A stretch of 64,000 nucleotides of DNA from NCBI GenBank assembly GCA_004154925.1, contig QJNS01000075.1, positions 62,001-126,000 of the forward strand. Direction: 5' to 3'. This document shows positions 26,180-40,942 of the stretch, piece after piece. The DNA comes from Monosporascus cannonballus. Taxonomy: Eukaryota; Ascomycota; Sordariomycetes; Xylariales. Both the position numbers and the translations under genes were made by a program. Within the stretch, counting starts at the first letter, position 1. Every line of letters begins with the position of its first letter. Below the pieces are notes generated by a model. It saw only the letters and a list, made by a program, of their open reading frames with translations, did no database searches and was not told the DNA's origin.

Positions 26180-26572
26180 TGTGATGACCCAACGAGCCAC
26201 GGTTTCCAGAAACGGTCTGCCACGACCCAACCACAGGTGCGCGGTAGGGCAGGTCACGTAATAGATCATCAACTTAATAGTGGTAAGCCAGTAAGCCTGA
26301 TTACCAACTTACTGGTAATAAACTAGTAAGCCGGATCACTAATTTGTTAATAGTAATCCAGCTAACAGGAATAAAATATATATATTTATTAATTCCACAA
26401 TTTAAATAGTTTTAATTTGCAACATTTATTAATATTAATCGTTTACAATAATCAGGTATTAAAAAACGTAATACGTTACCGTATTTATTATTCAGATTTC
26501 CACGATATTTTTGCTAATATAAACCCGTTAATATAAGCTTTAATAATTAGTTAAACCGTTAAAGCCATTATA
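26180..26572 (+). repeat. D 5' LTR
   Basis: 393 bp, TGTGATGACCC...ATTATA (CA to TA), preceded by ATTTT. It contains one more 35-bp unit than the right LTR. Confidence 0.85.
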
Positions 26573-29500
26573 TAATACAAATTTTTGTTCAATAATACCG
26601 TCAAACTTTGAACAATATTTAATGTTGTTAAAATATTAATTAACGCTTAAGAAACCTTTATTTAGCAATTTTAGGTTCCAATCCGGGAACTGGAAAAAAA
26701 GATCCAATAAATTAAGGTTATACCATTTGCGCAAACCTTTTTCGCCCGCATAAAACCTAAAAAGCTGGAACCATATAATAAAAAAGGTAACCCTTAAACC
26801 TTTTTAATTTAGATACGAATTTACTTTCGTTTCCTTGATCTTAGCAATCCGGCGGATCAGGTTTTAATAGTAGGAATATGTTTAACGGAAAACGTTATTA
26901 ACTGGTTTAAGCTCATTATAAAAAAATTTTTAAAAATAAGAAAATTGGATAAGGAAAATTCTATTAATAAAATCTTTTATTTTATATTAATTTCGAAAAT
27001 AAAATATACGACAATTTCGGCAATCCGGATACAAAATGATTTACGGCCTAACAACTTTTGCAACTTTAATAAAAAGGACCTGCGTTTAAATACGTCGTAA
27101 CTTTTAAAAACTTTATAGCAAAGGCAAAATAAAAAAACGACAAAACCGATATTTTTATTCATATATTTTATAAAAAATTAAAAAATAATATAAAAGATAA
27201 AAATATTCGAATTAAGTAATTAATTACCCGAAATCGGTATATCGTAAAAATAATTAAGATTAATAATTAATAATTTAAAAAATAACAAAAAAAGGATAAT
27301 ATGCTTTATGTTCGGGATATAATAAATTTAATTAGGGGAAAAAACGAAATACACCTTTTACTTCTTATAAAACGGCATTAGGACTTATAGACTTCGGCGT
27401 TACCAATAAATAAAATTGGAGCCAGATTAAATGCTTTAATTATGGCAAAATAAGATATAAAGTTTATAAATATAAAAAGCCTAAAAAGCCATAATAAAAT
27501 AATTAAACCCTTATACGGGAAAGATAATTTAGAAATAATCAAAGAAACGATAATAAAATTATTAATATAATCTAAGCCAAGTACTTATTAAGTTTACGAC
27601 AAAAAGTCTAATAAGGATTATTACGCTAAGAAATTTAACGAAAAATACAAAAAACTAAAAAAATAATTTAATAAATACTGCGAATATAGCAAAAAGCATT
27701 ATAAAGATGGTTACGTAAATATTAAAACTGGATAGAAAAAATCTATTCCGGAATTCCTAATCGATACGGCAAAATATACGCCATATATTGTCGACGACAA
27801 AAATATCCCAATTACGAAAAATAGAAATAATATATTTACGAACGAATTACCCGTATATATTATAAGGGATTTAATTTTCCAAACCGTACCGGAAATAATA
27901 AAAACGATAAATAATAATATCGACAGCTTCGAACTATAACCCCAGAAAATATCTAGCAATTAGCCAAAACAAAAAGCTGGCCCGAAAAAAAGTAATGCCC
28001 GTAAGAAAACCCCTTTTGTTATTATAGATAATATAATTATTAAACAGAAAAAGAATTAATCTAACGTATAATAAAAAAATATTACCAAAAGCTTATTACG
28101 GATTTCCGTTTTTAATTAATTTTTATTATAAATTTTCAGGAAAAAAAGATTATTAAGGAGAAAATACGTTAATTTATAAAAGATCTCTTTAACGATAATT
28201 AAAATAACGCATAATAAGATATAATTATAAATATAAAAAATAATTTATTCGATAAAGAAAAATATTGTAAAAATATTAAAAATAATTAATACGACTTAAA
28301 GAAACAGTACGCCGGCAATAATAACAAATATAACAGCGTAACGCGTTAAAGGAAAAAATATAAGCAAAATTCGACAAATTCGAATAGGAATTAAAAAAAT
28401 TACTTATAAAAAACTCGTAAAATAATAAAACCTAACAAAATTAAAGGAAATTTCTAAAAAAAGCTTTAAACGCGACGATAAAAAACGTAAATAACGTTAT
28501 TATTTTAAAAATACGAATCGAAACGTATTAATATACCGTAATAATAAATTATGAAACTTTAAGCAGATATTATATCATACCAAATATAAGTAATAAATTT
28601 AAACTTTTATAGATATATAAATTAAAACCTTATATAATAACAAATGCTGAAAGTTAAGAATTCGGTTACGATAATAAAAAAGTTATACGCAAAATTAATT
28701 ACCTTAAGATTTTTATTAAAGGATAATACTAAATAATTAATTTTAATATCGTTTTATTCGAAAATTACGATATAATCTTAGGATTACTATGGATATACCA
28801 ATACCGAATTTTAATTAATGGCGGAATTAGCCAGGGAAAATTCGTTTTATTTTTTATTAATAAACGAAAAAAAATTAAAATTTTAATATTTAATCGATAA
28901 TGGTAATAAATATAAGTATAAAGATATAATAGAACCTTATTATATAAAAGAATAAAATATAAGAAAAAAATAAATATTAAAAAATACGACGTATTGTTAT
29001 TATTATTAAAAGGAAATTAAGTCGATTAAATAACGATTTGGAATAATAAAAATAATAGCCCAAAAACTTAGAAAATTTAATTAATATATTACCATAATAT
29101 TATAACTACAAACAGCTTTTTAAAAAAACTTAATACGAAATTATTAAAATATAACGAATAAAACCATAAATTAATTTTTAAAAAAGGATTTTCGACAAAG
29201 TTTTACCTTATTTACAACCTTAATAAAAACGAATTACGTATTCTTAAAAAATACCTGGAAAATTGGTTATAAAAAAGATGGATTCGATTTTCGAAATTAC
29301 CAACAGGATATCCAATATTTTTCGTACCAAAAAAGAAATAAGAAATTGCGATTAATGGTTAACTATTAATAATTGAACAATATTATTATTAAAGATCGAA
29401 TATTATTACCCTTAATTACGGAAATAAAAAGTAAATTTTACGGAACTAAATAGTTCATAATATTCGATTTTAAAAATAAATATAACCTTATTAAGATTAA

Positions 29501-32500
29501 AAAAGAATACGAATAGAAAATAACTTTTAGGATAAAATACGGATTATTTAAATATTTAGTTATATTAATAAGATTTACGAACGTATTAATAACTTTTTAG
29601 CAAATAATTAATTATGTATTACGAAAATACCTTAATATTTTTGTCGTATATTATTTCGACAATATTTTCATTTTTTCAGAAATAAAAAGAATATACGCAA
29701 AATAGGTTTATAAGGTTTTTTAAGTTTTATAAAACGTAAGGTTATTTATTAATACAAAAAAGAATTAGTTTTATATATAAAAAATGGAATATTTGGGATA
29801 GATTATTACCTTAGGATATATTAAGATAAAGCCCAAAAAATCGTTATAGTTATAAAATAGCAGACGTTAACGACGGTAAAGGAGGTACAGGTATTCCTTG
29901 GATTCGTTAATTACTATAGGAAATTTATTCGAAGTTTTAGCAAAATAACTATATCCTTAATAAATTTTATAAAGAAAAAAATTTAAATAAACGCCAGATA
30001 CGGAAAAAGCATTTCGGGATATTAAGAATACGATTATTAACGAGTTAATATTAATTATATACGATCTACACCGCCTTATTAAATTAAAAACCGATATTTC
30101 GACTTACCCGTTAAACGTAATAATCGGATAACGAAATAATTAAGACAAATTATATCTTATTATATTTTTTTCGTATAAACTAAAAGGAGTCGAATTTAAT
30201 TATAGTATTCCAAATAAGGAATTTATGATTATTATTATGGCATTTTAGGAATTTCGGTATTTCCTAAAGGGAAATTTGCACCAGGTTAAAATTTATACGG
30301 ATTATTAAAATTTTACCCGATTTATTACAACTAAAGAACTTATAGAACGATAATTTTGTTACGCGGAAAAATTGGCGAACTTCGACTTCGTTATTATTTA
30401 TAAGAAAAAATTAAAAAATAATAAAGCAAACATTTTAAGTAAACAACTAGATTTCGAAAAGAAATTGGTTAAAATTAGCTATATAATTTTTGATATTATT
30501 ACAAAAAGATATTTACGCTTACGATAAATTGCGATAATTCGGATAATACCTTATAATATATATTAAACAATTTAATAATATAATAATAATTTTTTAAAAA
30601 ATTGAAAAATAAATAAAATATAAATTCCAAAAAAATATTAAAAGGATTTAGTACAAAAGATATATGAATATTAATTATATGGACATTTAGGGATTTATAA
30701 AACTTTAGAAAAATTTTAACGTATATATTTTTTTTAAAAATAAAATTAATTATATAGAAAGTTATACTATAATGCGATATTTGCGCCAAAATAAAGATTC
30801 GACGAAATAATCCATACGGAAAATTACAGTTATTACTAATAATAAAACGATTATAATATTTAGTTATATTTAATTTTATTACCAAGTTTGTTATATTAAA
30901 ATATTTAATTACAAAAATATAATACGATAGTATTTTCGTAATTATCGATCGATTTACGAAGATTTCCTATTTTTTACCATATTATAAAGACATAACCGCC
31001 GAATAATTAATATATATTTTTTTAAAATATATTTTTAATATTTACGAATTATTTATGGGAATAATATTAAATAAAAAAAAATCAATATTTGTATTAAAGC
31101 TTTGGCAAAGCTTTATAGCATAAATCGGCCTAAATTATAAATTATTTAACGTATTTAAGCCTTAAACGGATAAATAAATAAAACGAATAAACTAAACTTT
31201 AAAAATATATTTACGATATTATATTAATTACGAATAAAATAATTAAATTAAGAAATTATTAATTGTACAATTAATTTATGATATTAATTCTGATAAAATG
31301 ATTAAAATAATACTTACGAACGTAAATTTGAGTTTTATTTTAAAAATTTATAAAAAAAACGCGATAACGGTTTAATTAATATTAAAATAATTTTGACGTT
31401 AAAATAATAACGATAATTATTTTAAAAAATAAAGATAAAATTAAAATTTGTACGGAATTAAATAAGTAAGTACTACAACCAAAAAAGGTTAAAAGGATTA
31501 ATCTTCGAAAAAGGGAAAATAATTTTTTTCGTTATAAAAATATTTAAATAAAAAGACCTAATAAAAAATTCGATTTCAAGTACATCGGTCTATATAAAAT
31601 TACCAAAACAATCTTAGAAAATAATTATTAATTGGAATTTTTATCAAAAATTAAATTCTATTTAATTTTTTATATTTCCTTATTTATATTAATAATAAAT
31701 ATAATCAAAATATATATAGCATAAAACGAGATAAAAATAGAGAAAAAATAAATATACGAAATAAAAAAAATCCTTAATATGCAAAAATAAAACGGATTTA
31801 CCTAATACCTAATTAAGTGGAAAAAACATCCAGATTCCGAAAACATTTAGGAACCTACCAAAAACCTTATTGGCGCCTAACGCCTGCTGAAGAACTTTTA
31901 CTAATAACGACAGGCGCGTCCCAGTTGACGGCCGACCAGTTAATAGCCGGAATATCGGGCCAATCGACTGCGGCCTGCGCTAATATAGCAACCGTAACGG
32001 CGGCCTCCAACTGTTCCTGTTCCTTTTCCAAACGTTCGAACTTTTTTATTATTTCCGTATCTTAAATACCACGAAGAAATATTTTAATTTTACGACGGCG
32101 AAGTAATTTCCGTTATTTCTGCAGGCGATTTAATTTGTTTGCAATATTACGAAAAGCCTTACGGGCTTATTTTTTTTTTACGTTTCAAATGGTTTTCCTT
32201 ATTAAAAAATTTTTGGTACTTAAATTCCAAAAGGCCAAATAAATCGCAAAAGTTATTATATTACGTACAACGGGCGTATTTCCCAGTATTACGGTACGCC
32301 TTATAAGGTACGCCGACAGAACGATATCGAGAATAAAAGTTTTCTTAAGGTATAATAAAACTAAGTAATATAATACGTTTGTAAAAACGGGGTTTTTCGA
32401 TACGACTTAATATAATAAATATAAAGAAGGAAAAGTTATTTACCGAAATTAACAAGCAAATAAAATGATCTTTAGGGACAAAAATCCTGGAAAGGGAGAA

Positions 32501-32504
32501 ATCG

Positions 32505-32896
32505 TATTATGATCTAACGATCTTGGTTTCTCCAAACGGTCGGAAAACTTGGGCACCCAAGCCCGACCATGCCAAAAAAATCACGTAATTAGCTTAAAGA
32601 GCTTAAAGGCTTGGCATTTTTAAGCCGGTTAAGCCAGCAGGTGGCTTAAGGGGCTTAAGGGGCTTAAGGGTTTAAGCCAATTAAGTGGTTTAAGCCAGAA
32701 ATAAAATATATACGCTTATTATTTTCATAATTTAGATAATTTCAATTTGCAATATAATATCGTTATCTAAGGTGCCCTTAGAATTACCAGACGTAATATA
32801 TTACTATATTTATTGCTTAGATTCCAACGATATTTCTGCTAACATAAACTCGTCGACTTAAGGTTTAATAATCGGTTAAACCGCATAGCCGTCACA
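32505..32896 (+). repeat. B 3' LTR inside the composite
   Basis: 392 bp ending GCCGTCACA. Its middle part is rich in GGCTTAAGGGGCTTAAGG units, like the A2 LTRs and unlike the D LTRs. A purine-rich tract (GGAAAGGGAGAAATCG) just upstream fits a polypurine tract. The right flank is TAACT, the sequence of the pol target. Confidence 0.82.
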
Positions 32897-33023
32897 TAAC
32901 TATATTTCTAAAGAATTTTACGAAAAGAAAAAAGGAATTTAAATGGACGCCAGATACAAAAAAAGTATTTCAAAATATTAAGAATACGATTACCAATTAG
33001 CTAGTATTAATTATGTACGACTT

Positions 33024-36000
33024 TGTTACAGGCTAAAGCCTATAGAGCAGCTCGGGCTTACAGAGCGAGCTTTTTAGCCCGAGCTTTCCTATATGTATAT
33101 AGGGAACAGCCACCTCGCTGGTGGCTAACTGTTTCTCCCTTTTTCTCCTTACCTTAAATATAAACCTTTATTCAGCCGTATTTCCATTTAACTTACGTAT
33201 TATGCCCGTAACATATATTTAAGGTTATAACTTATTACAGCTTTTAAGAAATTAGGTAAAAGCGAAACGTTTTCTAAAAATATCCTAATTACGGATAATA
33301 ACCTAAAAAAAGTTTTATAATAAGATAATTACGATATAATATAACCGACGAAACCATAAGCGAACTTACGGTATTAATCTTATCCGGAACTATTAAGGAA
33401 AATTTATAGTATTAATTATTCGTAAATATGTTTTAAAAACTTAATATATAATAAAAAGAATTTGCCAAATTAATCCTTAGCCGTAATAAAATAATAAGTA
33501 ACCTGTTTAACTGGATAATAAAGATAAAAAAATACTTTTTTACGAAAACGAAAAAAGAAAAAACCCTTATAAAATAAGACCCGCCTCGCCAAAAACTTAT
33601 AGTAGGCCCGCCGCTTAATAACGCGTTCGTAAAAACGAATCGTAAGCCTATAAAATAACATTCGTAAAACGGGAAATAAAAAATATTTTATTCGTTTTTC
33701 GCCATATTCCGTACGAAAATAAAAAAAACCGGTTTATTTCCGGTTTCCTTATAATAATTTATTTAAGTATTATAATATTTATACTTAACGAAAAGTAATT
33801 CGAAAATAAATAAGTAATAAAATTTATTAAAAAATAATTATAACGTATAAAACAAAATAATGATTAACGGTTTAAAAATTATTTATTAAATTTTAAATTT
33901 AAATTGGCCAAATATAAAGATTTAATATAACTTTTAATAATTAAAGTGGTTTCTTTAAATGTTAATATTAATACGTAATTCCGTAATACGTTAATTACGA
34001 AAAATATGCTTTATAATAATTATAATTGTTAAATACGTAAAACAAATATTTTATTTAATTATTATATAAGCAAAAGAATAATAACTTAATATTTCGATAA
34101 AAAAGAACCGAACGGTTAATTAATAATAATATATTAGCTAAATTAATACATTAGCTTAAATAATAAATGTTTAAAAAAATATATTTATAACGGACGTTAC
34201 GTAATTAATTACGTTAATTTTTAAGTTTATAAATTAATAACGGGATAATCGAAAAAACCAATCCGGGGGTAATTCAGGATAAGGTTCGGATAACCGGCCT
34301 TATGTAAAATAGTTTTCTGATAACGAAATAAAAATTCAGAAATAAAAAAAATAATATTTCCGTTATATCGTTACGAAATACTTAAATTAAATATATTTTA
34401 AATATAAATTTGTAAAGCGGCTTTATCAGGCTAGGATAGAGGTTACGGTAACGAACTTATAGTATACCGTTAACGGAAATAATAATTCGAATAATAAAAG
34501 TTTAAAAAAATAAATTTGATTAAAAATCGCTAACAAAAAAAAATAAACAAAGAATTATAAAAAGTTAATAATAAATTAAATAATACCCTTTTTTATATTA
34601 AACGCTTTAATTAATAATATTATATCTATAAATATCTTAATTCATAATAAATATATTTGTTATTTCGTATTTAATTAACGGCTAATCCGCCGTTTAAAAT
34701 TATAACATATATTTATTATATTTCGTCGGTTAAAATTAATAAAAAAATAACAAATTTATAATAATTATAATTTAAAAAATTATTTACGTTACCGTAAATT
34801 TAAACGGCCGCCTAAAACGAATCTGGAGTTACGTAATTAAGGATTTATTTTACTTTTTTATTTTAGGAAAAGTTTAAATAAAATATAATAATGTTATATA
34901 TAAGGCGAAATAACGGTATATTCATTTTACAAATAACGTTATTGGGCCTATATTACGTAAAAGAAAATAGTTCGATAAGAAACTTAAGGACCGCCTAAAA
35001 AGACGGTTATAAAAATATAAAAAAGCCTGCTTAATGGCGGCTCTAACCTTCGCGGTAATAACGTAATAAAGCTGCCGTAGGAAAAACGAAATATAATTAT
35101 TCGTAATTTTTATAAAAAATATTAATAAGGTCTTAAAAATAAAGCCGTAATTAATTTCTAAAGATATAACGGAATATTTTTTTAAGAAAATACGGAAGTT
35201 TTAACATTTTTTATAAACGATAAAAATTTATTATTATTACTTTATCGTAATATTAATAACGTAATAATAAATTTAAAAATAAATATTTTGGGTTAAGAAA
35301 AAATAATTTTATAAGACTTGTTATATAGGATATTAAAAAAAGGAATTATTAATTTTATGCAAAATATTTTTAAGTTTATTCGATAAAAATTAAATTCAGA
35401 TTAATAATTTCCTTATAGATATCATAATATTATTTGTAAGAAAACCTAATAAGGATTTATAATTTTGCGTAAATTATAAGGAATTAGATAAAATTACAAA
35501 ATAAAACCGTTACTTTTTTCCGTTAATAAAAAAACGTTATAAACCTTATTACAGGCCCGGTGGTTTACGAAGTTCGACGTTTAAATAACTTTTTACGAGT
35601 TACGTATCCGCTAGGAAAATAAATAAAAAATTATATTCCGTATATGTTTCGAGTTTCTCGAATAATTAATATACTTATTCGGCCTTAACGGTATACCGGC
35701 TACCTTTTAACATTATATTAATATTATGTTAAAACGTTATTTTAATAATTTTTGCTCCGTATATATAAATAATATATTAATTTATTCGTCCGGTGTTCGA
35801 ACCGATTATATAGCCAAAATTAAATTGGTATTTTGCCGTTTGACAAAATTAAATTAAAGCTAGACTTAAAAGAATACGAATTTATAATCCAGAAAATAAA
35901 GTATTTAAGGTTTATTATTAAAATAAAAATAAACCTAAAAGTTAATCCTAAAAAAATAAATGTTATTCGGGAATAAAAAACTTTTATTAACGTAAAAATA

Positions 36001-38494
36001 ATTAAGAACTTTATTAGGTTTATTAATTTTTATTATACTTTTATAAAAATTTTTAGCGGAATAATGGTTTTTTTTTACGATTAATTAAAAAAAGGATTTT
36101 TTGGTAAAAAAATAAAAAGTAATAAATCTTTAGCTAATTTAAAAAACTTTTTATTATAATGCTTATCCTTATATATTAAAATTCCGAAAAAAATAATAAT
36201 AAAGGTAAATTATTCGGGCTGGATAATTGAAAAATATTTGTTTTAATTTGATTCGTTAAGGCGCTTATAATTAATTATATATTTTTTCAGGAACTTATTA
36301 CCAATTAAATATAATTACAAAATATATAATAAAATATTATTAATTATCGTTATAATATTAATAAAGTAAAAAAAGGAATTTTAAGGATTAATTAACTTTT
36401 TTATAAACTTAATAAATTATGTAAATTTTTAATATTTTAGAAATATTCGAAAATTATTAAAAAATAAATTTGATAAGCCAGCTTTTTATCCACCTTTAAT
36501 TTCGTATTTAAATATTGTTTTAATAAATTAATAAATTAATTTAATATTATATTTCGCAAATTATAAAATATATTTCGTAACGAAAAAAATATTAGGCATA
36601 AAAAATAGGTAACATAATTAATTAAAGAAAAGTAATTATTTAACGAATCGATATAAATTTAAAAAGTTTTAATAGTTATTATTTACTTAAAATAAAGTAA
36701 TAACGAACGACTAATTATATTCTTTAATAAAAAAATATTTTTCGAAAAAAAGCCTTTAAAAAATATAGGATTTAAAAATTATTAAAGATAAAACCTTAAA
36801 TATGGTATATGCTGCCGTGGCCTAAAAATTACGTAATTTCCTTTTAATTATAAGCGCAGTAAAGGTTTTTTTAAAGAAATATTTTTTTAATTTTAAGGAT
36901 TTTTTATAATTTAAAAATATATTTAAATTCTTATTTGAAAACCGTTCCAGACGTTATTAATTTAACGGGTATACGATTTTTATATTACCGGTTATCTAAG
37001 AAAAAACGTTACGTTAATAATATTAATTTATAATTATTATTGGCCGAAATAAACGTCAAATATATGTTATTTTTATTATAATTATAACGTATATAATTAA
37101 TTATACGTATAAAAAATTCCAAAAAAGTATTACAGCTTTTATTTATTTTAAATTAATTTTATTTAAATTTTTTAATTTATTGTATAGTTAACTTATCGGT
37201 AAAATAAAAAGAAAACTTTTATTTTCTTATAGTACTTTACGATTACTTAACGAAAACAGTTATTTTAAAACTAATATTTAATATAAAAGTAAAAACGTAC
37301 GTTTAATATTTCATTATTTGTTATTAAACATATTACGGTTTCCTTAAAAAATTAAAATTTAATAAGGGAAATAATTAAATAAATAAATTCTGGATTTATA
37401 TATACGACCTAGTAAATGTATAGCAATAATTTAATATATCTTTTTACTTTTAAACGAACGGAATTATAAAAAGAATTAATTAAAAAGTTTTCATATATTT
37501 TTATTATTTTATAAATTATATATAATATAATTAACTTAAGTTTTTACCGGCAGTATAACTAGTTTTTAACGGCAAAAACTTTTTGTTAAAAATAAACCTT
37601 TTTTTAAATTTACGGGTATAATATAAAATTTATTAACGAAATACCGATAACCCCCTAATTAACCTTTAAGGCGGAAAAGATTATTAATTTTATTAAAAAT
37701 ACGAAAAAATACGAAATTTGTATAAGTTATTATGGCGTCAATTTAAGCCCGGATAAAATAATTAATTAACGTTTTTAAAAAATAAATATTATATTTCGAT
37801 ATAAAAAACTTAATATAATTAAATTTAAAAAACGTAATTATTTCATAATTATTTAAAACATTATTTTAAATATACGTTAAATATAAAGTTATTATAATTA
37901 TATTATATAATACCATAAAATTAAATATACCTTTAAAAATATATTTAAAATTTAACGTAAAATTTTTAAAGTTAATAATAAAAAATTTATTATTTAATCA
38001 AATTTTAAATAATAATTAACCGTTACCGATATTATTAAAAAAAAGAATATATAATAAAATGCATATTAAAGGTTAAAAATAAATACGTAAACCGCGGTCG
38101 CCGAAAAAAGCTATTCGTAAAATGGGCAGGTTACGCCGAACCGGTATAAAAACTATATAATAATTTCGAAAAATTATTTGGAAACGGAAACGAGGTCGGT
38201 AAAAACGTAAGGGTACGAACAGGGATCAAAAGAAAAAAATATAAGTAAAGCTGCCGCCGCCTTACCGCAGCTTCGTTACTCCCTAAGGGCAAGAAAAGGG
38301 GTGATGTTACAGGCTAAAACCTATAGGACAATTCGGGCTTACGGAGCGAACTCCTTAGCCCGAGCTTACCCATATGTATATAAGAAGCAGCCACCTCGCT
38401 AGTAACTAGCTGTTTCTCCCTTTCTCTCCTTACCTTAAATATAAACCTTTGTTGGGCCGTGCCTCCGTTCAACCTACGCATTGTACCCGTCACA
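33024..38494 (+). mobile_element. Chromovirus E, complete but RIP-degraded
   Basis: 5471 bp with 190-bp LTRs (33024-33213, 38305-38494), TGTTACAGGC...CCGTAACA, and TSD GACTT/GATTT (33019-33023, 38495-38499; one C-to-T change). Coding is on the plus strand. The reverse transcriptase box at 35762-35773 reads YINN where YLDD is expected, both Asp changed to Asn by G-to-A. A chromodomain lies near 38090-38200 (KLFVKWAGYAEPV, stop, KLYNNFEKL). A purine tract (GGCAAGAAAAGGGG) precedes the 3' LTR. It is inserted in the pol region of D: its flanks join to match 30060-30100. Confidence 0.9.
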
Positions 38495-40942
38495 GATTTA
38501 AACCGTTCCGTTAAGCTAAAAACCGATATTTTGGATTACGCGTTAGGCGTAATAATCGGATAACGAAATAATTAAGGCAAATTATACCTTATTGTATTTT
38601 TTTCGTATAAGTTAAAAAGAACTAAATTTAATTACGGCATCCTAAATAAGAAATTTATGGCTATTATTATAGCATTTCGAAAGTTTAGGCATTTATTAAA
38701 AGAAAATTTATACCAGGTTAAAATTTACACGGATTATTAAAATTTTACCCGATTTACTACAACTAGGAAGCTTACAAGACGATAACTTCGTTACGCGGAA
38801 AAATTGGCGAATATTAACTTCGTTATCACCCATAAAAAAGGATCAGAAAACGGTAGAATAAATACTTTAAATAGGCAATTAAACCTTAAAAAAATTACTA
38901 AAAATTAGCTATATAATTTTTGATATTATTATAAAAAAGTATTTACGCTTATAAGAAATTACGATAATTCGAGCAGTACTTTTCGATATATATTAAAAGA
39001 TTTAATAATATAATAACGGCTTCCTAAAAAACCAAAAAAACAAATAAAATACAAATTTCAGAAAAATATCAAAAAGATTTAGTACGAAAAATATACGAAT
39101 TTTAGTTACATAAATATCCAAAAATCCATAAAACTTTAAAACGGCTTTAACGTGTATATTCTTTTCTTAAAATAAAATTAATAATACAAAACATTATACA
39201 ATAATATAATATTTACGCCAAAATAAAGGCTTAACGACATAACTTATACGGAACGTTATAGCTATTATTAATTATAAAATAACCATAATACTTAATTATA
39301 TTCGAATTTATTATTAAGCTTTTTATATCAAATAATCTAATTACGGAAATATATTATAATAGCATTTTTGTAATTATTAACCGATTTACGAAACTTTTTT
39401 ACTTTTTACAATATTACAAAAACATAAATACTAAATAATTAATATATATTTTTTTAAATATATTTTCAGCATATACGGAGTACTAATAAAAATTATATCA
39501 AATAAAAGATTAATATTTATATTAAAATTTTAATAAGGTCTTATAATACAAATCGGCCTAAATTACGAATTATTTAACGTATTTAAACCATAAATAAATT
39601 AATAAATAAAGTAAATAAATCAAACCTTAAAAACCTATTTACGATATTATATTTATTACGAATAAAATAATTCAGTTAAAAAATTATTTATCGTATAATT
39701 AATTTATAATACTAGTTATTACGAAAGTATTAAGATAATATTTACGAACGCAAATTTTGGTTTTACTTTAAAAGTTTATAAGAAAATACGGAATAACGGT
39801 CCAATTAATATCAAAATAATCTTTATATTATAATAATTACGGCAGCTGCATTAAGAAATAAAGATAGAATTTAAATTCGTACGAAATTAAATAAGCAAAT
39901 ACTATAACTAAAAAAGGTTAAAAAATTAACTTTTAAAAAAGGGAAAATGGCTTTCCTTATTACAAAAAACATTTAAATAAAAGAATCTAATAAAAACTTC
40001 GAATTTAAATATATCGACCTATACAAAATCGCCAAAAGAATCTTAAAAAACAATTATTAATTAGAACTTTTACGAAAAGTTAAACTTTATTTAATCTTTT
40101 ATATTTCTTTATTCGAATTAATAACAGATATAATTAAAATATATACGGCATAAGACAATATAAAAATAAACAATAAATAAGCATACGAAATAAACAAAAT
40201 TTTCGATATACAAAAATAAAACGGATTTACCTAATACCTAATTAAGTGGAAAAAAATATCCAAATTCCGAAAATACCTGGGAACTCGCCAAAATTCTTAT
40301 TAACACCTAATATTTATTAAAAAGGTTTATTAATAACGGCGGAATTATTAAAAATAATAATATTTTAGTTTACAAAATCCAAAAAGGGAAATCTTTAATT
40401 TATCATATTTTAATTAATAACGTCCACCTTACCTAAGGCCTATATTTCGATTACAAACTTAAATTTTAACTGTATAAAATTATTAAAATCGTTTAAGGAT
40501 TGAAAAATATAAATAACAAATTTTGTTCCTTAAAATTAATAATACTAACGCTAATAACGTATACGGAAAGAACGCATAAAAACCTCAAATAAAACTTTTT
40601 CGGCCAGTAACTTTTCTTTATTTAATCTTTTTAATTTTATAATATAACGATTAATTATAAAAACAAAGATTCTTATTCCGTTATACGAACGACCTCTGCA
40701 AATATATTCTTTATAACGAAAAACCCCGTCCATCATTTGACAACTAAATTGCCGGGCAAAACAAAAAAAAACAAGGCATCGCGTCGAAACCTTCAAATTC
40801 AATTAAATTAACTAGGGCAAATCGCTATTCGGATTTACGGGAACGACGTTTGACGACACCGGAAAACATATTAAATAAACACAAAAAAACTTACCAAATA
40901 AAAAAAAATCTTAAGGGCAAGATTTGTAAAAAAAGAAAATCG
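38495..40942 (+). mobile_element. Element D pol and 3' end, right of E
   Basis: Collinear with 30080-32500 of B: RNase H/integrase region, then a chromodomain-like segment near 40230-40300 (LIKWKK). Heavily mutated, no intact ORF. Confidence 0.78.

Noticed and set aside
30499..30885. 128-codon minus-strand ORF in the AT-rich block, and similar ORFs at 40551, 45772 and 27711
   Set aside because: They are antisense or off-frame to the degraded pol/gag of the host elements and consist of Ile/Phe/Tyr/Lys-rich noise.
31817..32065. 82-codon plus-strand ORF (MEKTSRFRKHLGTYQ) and its relative at 21563-21808
   Set aside because: Both are the off-frame reading of the chromodomain and following 3' region of A-family elements; the related frame carries LIKWKK. 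They are not separate conserved proteins.
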